A stretch of DNA of 64,000 nucleotides from Pseudobutyrivibrio ruminis. GTDB lineage: Bacteria > Bacillota > Clostridia > Lachnospirales > Lachnospiraceae. The stretch spans positions 62,001 to 126,000 of the forward strand of contig SVES01000003.1 of the NCBI GenBank assembly GCA_015057305.1, in the 5' to 3' direction. The notes beneath the pieces were generated by a model. The model was not told where the DNA came from. It saw only the letters and a program-made list of their open reading frames with translations, and searched no databases. Position 1 is the stretch's first letter. Each line of letters opens with the position of its first letter. Positions 45,049 through 53,252 of the stretch are shown here, in pieces. Made by a program: the position numbers and the translations under genes.

Positions 45049-46347
45049 ATGGGAAGATTGTATTATCAGTTTATTAGGACTACAGACTTTGGACCTTATG
45101 TGACAAAGCTAATTCTAGCCATGCCAAGAGCGGTGGAAAATAGGGAGCTGGGAGTAGAAAAGTTTAGCGTTTATGTGGAAATAAAAGATAGAAATGGAGA
45201 TGTTGTAAAGCTTCCAAAATCTTTTATTGAAAGAGATGAGTTTGTGCCAAGTGTGGGATATAGAAAAATACTAATGGCGTACACTAGTGACAGGCAGGGA
45301 ATAGCCTGCGACATGGCTAGTAGATATGTCACCTTGGAGCTGGCTTACGGACCTACATACAAATGCTCATCAGCTCTTGCGGCAGATTTTACAAATATTA
45401 ACGGGCATGAGAATTTTACAATTAATGATTATGTTATCACCCAAACACAGGACATAGGTGAGGGGGATAATGTGATACGAGGCTTGGTGTTTGATTCTTG
45501 TGCCGGCATAAAGCATCCTCAGCGGGAGAGATTTATTGATGTGGATTCTGAGGATGAGACAAAGCTGCTTAGATATGGATATTACACTCCAGATTTAAAT
45601 ACTGGCAAGCGACCACTTATTGTGTGGCTTCACGGAGCTGGAGAAGGCGGTGATGAAACAGCCATTGCATATGCTGGTAATAAAGTCACAGAGCTTACAG
45701 AGGACTGGATACAGAAAAAGTTTGATGGAGCCTTTGTGCTTGTACCACAATGTCCAACTATGTGGCTTGATGATGGAAGTGGTCAATATGGCGATTCGGG
45801 AAAATCTAAATATGTAAAGGTGTTGAAGGCTACAATTGACAGCTTTATTGCCAGATTTTCAGATGTGATTGATACAGATAAAATCTACATAGGTGGTGAT
45901 TCCAATGGTGGGTTCATGACTATGAGGATGATAATAGATTATCCCCAATTTTTTGCAGCAGCATTTCCAATCTGTGAAGCGTTAATAGATTCTGCAATAT
46001 CAGATGCTGATATTGAGGCTATAAAAAATATTCCAATTTGGTTTACCCATGCAAAAAATGACCCTATAGTGCCACCTGAAAATTATGTGGTGCCAACCTA
46101 TGAAAGATTGGTAAAAGCAGGAGCTTCAGATTTACATTTTACATACTGGGATAAGATTGTAGATAGAAAATCCTACTGTGATAAATACGAAGGTTTTCTG
46201 GATGAGGCGGGAAATCCTTTTGAATATTTAGGGCATTTTGCGTGGATTCCAATGCTTAATGATGACTGCAAGGTGGATTTTGATGGGAAGCCTGTGGTGG
46301 TTAATGGAAAAGAGGTCACATTGCTTGACTGGTTGGCCCTTCACTAA
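45049..46347 (+). CDS. Alpha/beta-hydrolase esterase (prolyl-oligopeptidase/CE1-like)
   Basis: A 432-residue cytoplasmic protein. An N-terminal beta-rich domain of about 140 residues precedes an alpha/beta hydrolase domain with IVWLHGAGEGGDE (oxyanion hole), nucleophile Ser in IGGDSNGGFMTMR, Asp in HAKNDPIVPPE and a late His in GHFAWI. This layout is seen in carbohydrate esterases of the CE1/feruloyl or acetyl type and in predicted peptidases. Co-transcribed with an oligosaccharide importer, it most likely removes acyl decorations from imported sugars. The ribosome binding site is weak, suggesting coupling to the permease. Confidence 0.8.
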   Translation: MGRLYYQFIRTTDFGPYVTKLILAMPRAVENRELGVEKFSVYVEIKDRNGDVVKLPKSFIERDEFVPSVGYRKILMAYTSDRQGIACDMASRYVTLELAYGPTYKCSSALAADFTNINGHENFTINDYVITQTQDIGEGDNVIRGLVFDSCAGIKHPQRERFIDVDSEDETKLLRYGYYTPDLNTGKRPLIVWLHGAGEGGDETAIAYAGNKVTELTEDWIQKKFDGAFVLVPQCPTMWLDDGSGQYGDSGKSKYVKVLKATIDSFIARFSDVIDTDKIYIGGDSNGGFMTMRMIIDYPQFFAAAFPICEALIDSAISDADIEAIKNIPIWFTHAKNDPIVPPENYVVPTYERLVKAGASDLHFTYWDKIVDRKSYCDKYEGFLDEAGNPFEYLGHFAWIPMLNDDCKVDFDGKPVVVNGKEVTLLDWLALH

Positions 46348-46380
46348 TAAGCATTTCTGAAAATAATGAGAAATTAGAAT

Positions 46381-46431
46381 AAAAAAAGGCGGTTTATTTT
46401 GTTGAATAAATCGTCTTTTTTTTTGTATAAT
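46381..46431 (+). terminator. Intrinsic terminator with embedded promoter (copy 3)
   Basis: GGCGGTTTATT (46388-46398) pairs with AATAAATCGTC (46405-46415) around TTGTTG, between A- and T-runs. TTGAAT (46402-46407) and TATAAT (46426-46431), 18 bases apart, form a good promoter for pgmB at 46478. Loop and flanks are nearly identical to copy 1 at 452. Confidence 0.85.
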
Positions 46432-46477
46432 CATAAATAATCTTGTTTGTGATATACGATTTAGGAGGAAAATTATT

Positions 46478-47110
46478 ATGAAGGCAGTTATTTTTGATCT
46501 AGATGGAGTTATTTGCTTTACAGATAAATATCATTACATTGCATGGAAAAAGCTTGCTGATAAAGAGGGAATATATTTTGACGAGGAAATAAACAATAGA
46601 CTTAGAGGGGTTTCTCGAATGGACAGCCTTGAAATCATTTTGGAAAGGGCTGACAAGCAGTACACTGATACAGAGAAGGAAGCAATGGCTGCAGAAAAGA
46701 ATGCAACCTATGTAGAGCTTTTAAAGGAAATGAGTCCAAAGGATTTGTCCGATGAAGTAAAGAGCACTCTAGAGGAGCTTAGAGCACGAGGCTACAAGCT
46801 GGCAATTGGTTCTTCCAGCAAGAATACAAAAATGATTTTAGGACAGATTGGCCTTGGTGATTTCTTTGATGCTATTTCTGATGGAACCAATATTACAAAA
46901 TCAAAGCCAGACCCAGAGGTATTTTTAAAGGCTGCTGAATTTATAGGGGAAGCACCAGCTGATTGCCTAGTTGTGGAGGATGCTAAGGCTGGTATCCAGG
47001 CAGCATATGATGGAGGCTTTAAGAGTGCAGGCCTTGGAGAAGCCACAGAGCATCCTAATGTTACTTACAAAATGAACGGGTTTAAGGATTTGCTAGAAAT
47101 TTGTAAATAG
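46478..47110 (+). CDS. pgmB: Beta-phosphoglucomutase-like HAD phosphatase
   Basis: A 210-residue HAD-superfamily enzyme. The catalytic pair Asp7/Asp9 lies in VIFDLDGVICFTDKYHYIAW, and the beta-PGM cap signature is RLRGVSRMDSLEII. Later motifs are GSSSKNTKMIL, the Lys in ITKSKPDPEVF and VVEDAKAGIQAA. Beta-PGM converts beta-glucose 1-phosphate to glucose 6-phosphate, normally after a GH65-type phosphorylase, yet no GH65 gene is in the window. It has its own promoter and faces the AraC gene, whose stop codon abuts its own. Confidence 0.88.
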   Translation: MKAVIFDLDGVICFTDKYHYIAWKKLADKEGIYFDEEINNRLRGVSRMDSLEIILERADKQYTDTEKEAMAAEKNATYVELLKEMSPKDLSDEVKSTLEELRARGYKLAIGSSSKNTKMILGQIGLGDFFDAISDGTNITKSKPDPEVFLKAAEFIGEAPADCLVVEDAKAGIQAAYDGGFKSAGLGEATEHPNVTYKMNGFKDLLEICK

Positions 47111-48337
47111 TCATTGTCTGAGACTTTTTCTGTAAGCAGAAGGGCTAATTCCCTTCTGCTTTTTAAATGCTCTCGTAAAATAATTTGCATCATTAAAACC
47201 ACATGCTGATGCAATATCAGACATAGATATATCAGTAGTGTTAAGCAATAGTAGGGAATGTTGGATTCTAGTATGATTAATATAATCGGTAAGAGTCATA
47301 TCTACCTGATCATGGAACAAGGCTGAAAGGTAATTTTTGGTAACACTAAATTTATCAGCGAAAAAGCTCAATGATAAATCCTCTTGGTAATGTACATCTA
47401 TATAATTTAAAGTGCCACGGACGATACTATGATAATTGGCTCTTGAATAGGTTTGTACCAACATACAGTAGCGCCTGATTATATTTGAGTTTACAGAAAA
47501 TACCTGAGAAACACTGGTACAGGCTTCAATATCTGCGGTAAGCTTTGCATTAAGGTCGTCTATATACAATGGGGCAACATAAGCTGCTTCTGCGGCCTTT
47601 CTAAGCAACGTGTTTACAGCAATGACATTATCTTTGGCATCTCTAAGAGGGTCTGCTATTCTTGCAGACATCTTAAATTTCATAAATTCATTTGTTGTAT
47701 TAAGTGCTTTTGAAGTCTCTCCAGCCTTTACAGCTTCAATTAGCCTGTGTTCTACGGCGTATCTTTCTTCCATTTCTGCAAATTTTGCCATGGAATCAGG
47801 AATAGCATTTATTTTTTCTGAATTAACTTTGGTTGAAAGTGATGTAGGAGAATATTTTCTATACTGGATAGAGACATCGACTCCATAATATCGTTGTAGT
47901 AATCTGATAATGAGAGTGTGCCACTGCTGAACATCTTGGATTACTGGACAACGGTTATAAAAGGAGATGGTATCTTCTAGCATGGAAAAAGGAACACCGT
48001 TATCTTCAAGATATTGTGTGATGGTAGACTGGCTAGGGGCCTCAGTATTGTAGGCCCCTAGTATGGTGAATTTTTCCTCTGCACTTTGAGGTAGCTTCTC
48101 TTTGAAAATCAAATAATTTATCCCAAAGCTGTCCAAATATGAAATTGGGGAGGTATCCTCTATATCTTTTATCATATCGTTAAATAAAAGATTATAATCG
48201 AAATCTCCATATATGAAATTCCTAAAGCCGTGATCTAAGAAGAAAAGGTCTGAGGTTTCTTTTGTAACATGATTTATATCAATTCTATAGGCCTTGGCCA
48301 TATCCTCTATTATGGAATCTAGTTCATATCTATACAT
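47111..48337 (-). CDS. AraC-family transcriptional regulator
   Basis: A 408-residue regulator. The C-terminal 100 residues are an AraC domain (LSLSFFADKFSVTKNYLSAL; MSDIASACGFNDANYFTRAF). The N-terminal 300 residues are a ligand or signal domain that I do not recognise; it is mostly helical with no cupin motif. It is divergent from the RbsABC-like importer operon at 48527 and probably regulates it. A 14-bp stem-forming palindrome sits upstream of its start. The ribosome binding site on the minus strand is AGAGGG, modest. Confidence 0.88.
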   Translation of the reverse strand: MYRYELDSIIEDMAKAYRIDINHVTKETSDLFFLDHGFRNFIYGDFDYNLLFNDMIKDIEDTSPISYLDSFGINYLIFKEKLPQSAEEKFTILGAYNTEAPSQSTITQYLEDNGVPFSMLEDTISFYNRCPVIQDVQQWHTLIIRLLQRYYGVDVSIQYRKYSPTSLSTKVNSEKINAIPDSMAKFAEMEERYAVEHRLIEAVKAGETSKALNTTNEFMKFKMSARIADPLRDAKDNVIAVNTLLRKAAEAAYVAPLYIDDLNAKLTADIEACTSVSQVFSVNSNIIRRYCMLVQTYSRANYHSIVRGTLNYIDVHYQEDLSLSFFADKFSVTKNYLSALFHDQVDMTLTDYINHTRIQHSLLLLNTTDISMSDIASACGFNDANYFTRAFKKQKGISPSAYRKSLRQ

Positions 48338-48368
48338 ATCAAGCCCTCTTAAAAAATTAGCAATACCA

Positions 48369-48405
48369 TTTAAGCTTCATTTTATGTATTAAATGATAGC
48401 TTAAA
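48369..48405. promoter_or_regulatory. Palindrome in AraC / importer divergent region
   Basis: TTTAAGCTTCATTT pairs with AAATGA-T-AGCTTAAA around an eight-base centre: 14 bp with one bulged base. It lies 32 bases upstream of the AraC start, in the 189-base region shared with the importer at 48527. It could be an operator or a leader hairpin of the AraC mRNA. The rest of the region is AT-rich with repeated AATAAAAAT and no other clear structure. Confidence 0.5.
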
Positions 48406-48526
48406 ATTAATAAAAATCAATAAAAATATTAATATTGTGCTAATTCTCATTAATAATTGTCTAGAGGGATTATGCCATGAACAATATCATAATAAATAGA
48501 TTTTAACAGGAAAGGCAAGGAAGATA

Positions 48527-50026
48527 ATGGAAGCAGTTATTGAAGTAAAACATATTCATAAAGCTTTTGGTCCAACTGTTGCCCTAAAGGATGTGGATAT
48601 TAAATTCTATCCAGGGGAAATCAGAGGGCTTGTTGGTGAAAATGGTTCTGGTAAATCTACCGTCACATCTATAATAGCTGGAATGCAGGAGCCAACATCT
48701 GGTGAAATGTATTATCAGGGGAAACCTTGGGCACCAGGGAGCATGATAGAAGCACAGCGAGCAGGAATTTCCATGATTTTGCAGGAGGCAAATACAATTT
48801 CTCATGTGACCGTTGCTCAAAATATTTTTGCAGGTAGAGAAGCGGAATTTTCTCATTTTGGAATTATCAACATGGCAAAAATGAATGCTGCTGCCGATGA
48901 ACTGCTTGGCAAATTCGGTTTAGGCCATATAAAGGCAAAGCATCCAATCGACATGTACAATTTTGAAGATAGAAAGCTAATCGAAATTGTTAGATGTGTA
49001 GATGATAACACCAAGGTTCTTGTTGTTGATGAAACTACCACAGCCCTTTCTTTGGAGGGACGAGAAATATTATACAAGCTAATCCATAAAATGGCTGAAA
49101 ATGGAAAGACTGTAATATTTATCTCCCATGACATGGAGGAAATCTTAGAGCATTGTACAGTACTTACTGTTCTTAGAGACGGTGATATTGTTGGAGAATT
49201 AAACGGCCAAGAGATTAAGGCTTTAGGTGCAGTAAAAAATATTCGCTATCTGATGGTGGGTCGTGAAATAGGTGAAAAATATTACAGAGAAGATTTTGAT
49301 ACAAGTCATAGCGATGAAGTTGCTCTGGAATTAGAGGATGTTAGCTTTAATGAGATTAAGCACTTCAATCTGAAGGTTCATAAAGGTGAAATCGTAGGAT
49401 TTGGTGGCCTGTCTGGATGTGGTATGCACGATATTGGACGAATCTGTTATGGCATAGAGAAGCTTGACGGAGGTCGAGTATTGAGAAATGGTAAAGAGAT
49501 TAAAACACCACTTCAGGCTATTGAAAGCGGAATCGGCTACATATCTAAAAACAGAGATTCAGAGGCGTTGATTTTAGACGGTTCCATTCAGGATAACATT
49601 GTTCTTCCATCTCTAACTGCATTGGAGAGAAAATCATTTATCAGTCCAAAGGCAGAAAAGGAAATGGCTAACAAGGAAATAGAAGCCTTTAGAATAAAAT
49701 GCAACAATGGCAAACAGTGGGTTGGAACATTATCAGGCGGTAATAAACAAAAGGTATCATTCGCAAAATGGACTGCAAAGGGTTCTGATGTAATCATTAT
49801 GGACTGTCCGACACGTGGAGTTGATATAGGCGTTAAGCAATCTATGTATTCTTTAATTGAGTATATGAAACAACAGGGAAAGGCAATCATTATGATTTCT
49901 GAAGAATTATCGGAGCTGGTTGGTATGGCTGACAAGATAATCATAATGAAGGATTTCAAGGTTACAAAGGAATTTGAAAGAAGTCCTAAGCTGCAACAGA
50001 CAGATATTATTGAGTACATGATTTAA
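48527..50026 (+). CDS. Sugar ABC transporter ATP-binding protein, RbsA/MglA type
   Basis: A 499-residue protein with two fused nucleotide-binding domains. The first has Walker A GENGSGKSTV and Walker B VLVVDETTTAL. The second has a degenerate Walker A (GGLSGCGMHDIG, no Lys), normal for this family, with signature LSGGNKQKVSFAKW and Walker B VIIMDCPTRGVD. The first domain's signature reads YNFEDRKLIEI instead of a canonical LSVGxxQ, an odd departure. It energises monosaccharide or small glycoside import by the CUT2 system encoded after it. Confidence 0.92.
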   Translation: MEAVIEVKHIHKAFGPTVALKDVDIKFYPGEIRGLVGENGSGKSTVTSIIAGMQEPTSGEMYYQGKPWAPGSMIEAQRAGISMILQEANTISHVTVAQNIFAGREAEFSHFGIINMAKMNAAADELLGKFGLGHIKAKHPIDMYNFEDRKLIEIVRCVDDNTKVLVVDETTTALSLEGREILYKLIHKMAENGKTVIFISHDMEEILEHCTVLTVLRDGDIVGELNGQEIKALGAVKNIRYLMVGREIGEKYYREDFDTSHSDEVALELEDVSFNEIKHFNLKVHKGEIVGFGGLSGCGMHDIGRICYGIEKLDGGRVLRNGKEIKTPLQAIESGIGYISKNRDSEALILDGSIQDNIVLPSLTALERKSFISPKAEKEMANKEIEAFRIKCNNGKQWVGTLSGGNKQKVSFAKWTAKGSDVIIMDCPTRGVDIGVKQSMYSLIEYMKQQGKAIIMISEELSELVGMADKIIIMKDFKVTKEFERSPKLQQTDIIEYMI

Positions 50027-50036
50027 GGGGTTCGTA

Positions 50037-51017
50037 ATGGAAGAAAAAAGAAAATTAGATATAAAACAATTTTTGCAAGAGCATGTTAATGATATCGCAT
50101 CATATGGTGGATTGCTATTTTGTATTATCGTATTTACGATAGTACCTCCGATTTTTGGAGAAAGCATTTGGAGCCAAGCCAAGCTTGCCAATATTATTTC
50201 AAACGTTATTGTAACAGCATTACTTTCTGTTGGCGCTGTGTTTGTATATTCTTTGGGCAATATGGATATCAGTATTGGCGCACAGATAAGGGTATATGCA
50301 ATGCTGATTGTATTGCTTGGTAATACAACCGGATCATTACTGCCTGGAATATTGATATCACTAGTGATTGCAGTGGTAATTGCTATAGTAAATGGTGGCG
50401 CTGGTCAGGTGTTAAAGGTTCATCCAATTATTCCATCGCTGGTGTTTATGATGATTTTACAAGGAGTAAGCTCTATCGCATATGCGAAGATAGGCAGTAG
50501 AAATATAACACTTAGATCAGTTGATTTTTCAGCATTTAAAAGTACGGGACTTATGGTTGCTGTTCTTATAGTAGAGACTATTGTTGTATCTTATCTTTTC
50601 TATTACACAAAATATGGAAAGAGTGCTAGAGCCATTGGTGCCAACGGAGTAGCGGCAGAACAAAGCGGTATTAACCTATTAAAATTTAAGGTTATTAGTT
50701 ATGTAATTATGGGTGTGATGGTAGTTGTGGCTGCTATTTTCCAAATGGGTTACACAGGTTCTGCATCAGATTCCACAGGAACTGGTTTCGAAATGAATGT
50801 AATGATTGCTCTGATTTTAGGCGGAATGCCTCTTTCAGGCGGAATGCGTTCAAAGGTTAGCTGTGCTGTGATTGGTTCATTTACATATTCAATATTAGCA
50901 GTAGGATTACCACTCATAGGAGTTCCTACAAATATGACATTCTTAGTTAAATCGGTAATATTTATCGTCGTTGTGCTATTTACATGTAGAAAAGAAAACG
51001 GCGTATTACCTAGATAA
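50037..51017 (+). CDS. Sugar ABC transporter permease, RbsC type (first)
   Basis: A 326-residue membrane protein with eight to ten predicted helices of the BPD_transp_2 (RbsC) family, with motifs VYSLGNMDISIGAQIRVYAM, HPIIPSLVFMMILQGVSSI and ALILGGMPLSGGMRSKV. It begins ten bases after the ATPase gene. A second, different RbsC-type permease follows the binding protein, so the channel is probably a heterodimer rather than the usual homodimer. Confidence 0.9.
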   Translation: MEEKRKLDIKQFLQEHVNDIASYGGLLFCIIVFTIVPPIFGESIWSQAKLANIISNVIVTALLSVGAVFVYSLGNMDISIGAQIRVYAMLIVLLGNTTGSLLPGILISLVIAVVIAIVNGGAGQVLKVHPIIPSLVFMMILQGVSSIAYAKIGSRNITLRSVDFSAFKSTGLMVAVLIVETIVVSYLFYYTKYGKSARAIGANGVAAEQSGINLLKFKVISYVIMGVMVVVAAIFQMGYTGSASDSTGTGFEMNVMIALILGGMPLSGGMRSKVSCAVIGSFTYSILAVGLPLIGVPTNMTFLVKSVIFIVVVLFTCRKENGVLPR

Positions 51018-51043
51018 ATCAAATTATAGGAGGATTAAGATTT

Positions 51044-52222
51044 ATGAAAGCAAAGTTATTTAAGAGGGTTTTAGCAATGACAGCTGCAACAGTTTTATCA
51101 GTTGCAACATTGGTAGGATGCGGTAGTGCATCAGAAAGTGCTAGTGGGGAAGCAGCTTCAAACGTGACAGCAACAGATGGTGGCACAATTCTTTGGATGT
51201 CAAATCTTTCATCTGGTGCCCAGTATGATGCCATGGTAGCTTATGGCACAAAGCTATGTGAGCAAATGGGATACAATTTGAAAATTGTTTACGGTGATGG
51301 CTTTAATGATCCAGATGGAAATTTAACAGCAGTAAAAAATGGAATGACAAGTGACGTTAAAGGTATTCTTGTAAGTCAGGATGGTGGTATCCAGGCAATC
51401 ATGGATGAATATCCAGACATTCCAGTTGCTGCTTTCAATACAGATATGAATTCAGTTTTTTCAGAAGATGCTAATATAGCATCAAATGCAGCAGTCAAGG
51501 ACTATCCTAATTTCTTAGGAACAATTGCTGATGGACATATTGATGGTGCAGACACAGCAAAGCAGAATTTTGAGTTTGTTAAGGAACAGGGCTATGACAA
51601 AATTGGTGTAGTTACATTCCCAGGCTATGCATATCCAAATCTTCAGGTTGCAGCAGATACAATGGTTTCTCTTTGCGACGAGGCAGGTGTTGAAATTGTT
51701 GGTGGAGTAGTTACACTTGAGTTCCAGCCACTAGATGAATCATATTTCCAGGAAGCTGGTAGAGATGATTTAGACTGTATTGTAGCACTTTGCGCAGGAA
51801 CAACATTTGTATATCCAACAATGGTGCAGGCTAAGGCAGATGGTCTTTGCTCAGCAGATACTAAGCTTGTAACATCTGGCTTTGATAATGACCCATCACT
51901 TATCGCAGATATTGGCGAGGAGGGGACAATTGGTTATCTTACAATTTCTCCATGTGAGAACATCGGATATGGTCTTACATTACTTGACAAGGCAATCAAG
52001 GGTGAGATGTATGATGATTTTGTATGCGAGAGAATCGATTCTGCAGAGTATGTAATTGATAGCAAGGAAGATATCGATAATGTAATGTCTAAATCAGTTT
52101 TAGCTAACAATGATTACAATGATGCGCAGATTAGCTATGAAGATTTACAGGCATGCGCAAGCTTTGCAGATTTACAGGCATTATTCCACTCTGAGCAGAT
52201 TATGGTGGATGCATTAAAGTAA
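51044..52222 (+). CDS. Sugar-binding lipoprotein (Peripla_BP_4/RbsB type)
   Basis: A 392-residue extracellular lipoprotein with signal peptide and lipobox ATLVGC (Cys at about 26), a short Ser/Ala linker, then a type 1 periplasmic-binding domain (ILVSQDGGIQAIMDEYPDIP, FVKEQGYDKIGVVTFPGYAY, TSGFDNDPSLIADIGEEG). Such proteins bind pentoses, hexoses or small glycosides; known D-apiose importers belong to this general class. AGGAGG precedes the ATG. It lies between two permease genes. Confidence 0.9.
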   Translation: MKAKLFKRVLAMTAATVLSVATLVGCGSASESASGEAASNVTATDGGTILWMSNLSSGAQYDAMVAYGTKLCEQMGYNLKIVYGDGFNDPDGNLTAVKNGMTSDVKGILVSQDGGIQAIMDEYPDIPVAAFNTDMNSVFSEDANIASNAAVKDYPNFLGTIADGHIDGADTAKQNFEFVKEQGYDKIGVVTFPGYAYPNLQVAADTMVSLCDEAGVEIVGGVVTLEFQPLDESYFQEAGRDDLDCIVALCAGTTFVYPTMVQAKADGLCSADTKLVTSGFDNDPSLIADIGEEGTIGYLTISPCENIGYGLTLLDKAIKGEMYDDFVCERIDSAEYVIDSKEDIDNVMSKSVLANNDYNDAQISYEDLQACASFADLQALFHSEQIMVDALK

Positions 52223-52239
52223 TATAAAGGTGACTTCTT

Positions 52240-53244
52240 ATGAAACAAATGAATTTAGCAAAAAGAATAGGCGGAACAATAATGCTTCCACTTGCAATGT
52301 TTATAGTTATGTTTATAGTTTGTTATGCAAATGGCAAAACATATTTTGGAACATTACCAATGTGGCGCATAGTTTTATCAGACACAGCTGTTGCAACCTG
52401 CTGTGCCTTAGGGATTGGGTTGCAATTTAAAAGTGGTCGATTTGATTTTTCTGGCGGAGCAATAATGCTTTTGACTGCAATTATTGCAGGTCATGTGGCT
52501 CAAGATATGGCAGGTAATAATATAACAGTCTTTATGATACTTTGTTTACTAGTTAGTGTGGTGCTTTCTATTATAGTGTCTCTGGTTTATGTATTTGGAA
52601 GGCTGCCAATTGTTATTGCAACAATCGGAATGGCTCTTTTATATGAATCAATAACATGTATTGTGTTTAATGGAGCAGGCGCCAAGTATGTGTCTAATAT
52701 GACACTTAATGTATTTGCATCATTTCCAAAGGCATTAATTCCTTTAGTTGCCTGCGTTTTGATTTACGCAATCTATAGCTATGGAACTGTAACTGGAAAA
52801 GAAGCCCAGTTATTAGCAAATAATCAACAGTCGGCAGTAAATATTGGTATAAATGAAAAGAAGAATGTAATTGTTTCGTATATTTTTTCTGGATTAATAT
52901 TTGGCTTTGCCACCATGATTTATGCAGCAAAGGCACCCCATGATGCTAGCTTTACATCACTTTCGACTGCAGGGGAATTGTTTTCAAATATTCTTCCAGT
53001 ATTCATTGGTTTGATGTTAGCTGGCTTCTGCGGAGATTTAATAGGAACATTTATAGGGGCACTTACACTTAGTCTACTTTCTTATTCACTTTCAGCAGTA
53101 TTTACAGCAGAAATGGGAAGTGCAATTTCAACAGTAATTACAGGCTTGTTTATTCTTCTGCTTAATGTGGTGGCAGGACAAGGAGCTGTATGGATTGCTG
53201 GTATAAAAAAAGTATTAAAAAATAGCTCAAGGGCGATGGCATAG
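52240..53244 (+). CDS. Sugar ABC transporter permease, RbsC type (second)
   Basis: A 334-residue RbsC-family permease with eight to ten helices; typical parts are CCALGIGLQFKSGRFDFSGG, FGRLPIVIATIGMALLYESI and LPVFIGLMLAGFCGDLIGTF. It is only distantly similar to the permease at 50037. It is followed nine bases later by the GH3 gene, tying import to intracellular hydrolysis. AAAGGTG precedes the ATG. Confidence 0.88.
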   Translation: MKQMNLAKRIGGTIMLPLAMFIVMFIVCYANGKTYFGTLPMWRIVLSDTAVATCCALGIGLQFKSGRFDFSGGAIMLLTAIIAGHVAQDMAGNNITVFMILCLLVSVVLSIIVSLVYVFGRLPIVIATIGMALLYESITCIVFNGAGAKYVSNMTLNVFASFPKALIPLVACVLIYAIYSYGTVTGKEAQLLANNQQSAVNIGINEKKNVIVSYIFSGLIFGFATMIYAAKAPHDASFTSLSTAGELFSNILPVFIGLMLAGFCGDLIGTFIGALTLSLLSYSLSAVFTAEMGSAISTVITGLFILLLNVVAGQGAVWIAGIKKVLKNSSRAMA

Positions 53245-53252
53245 GTGGAATA

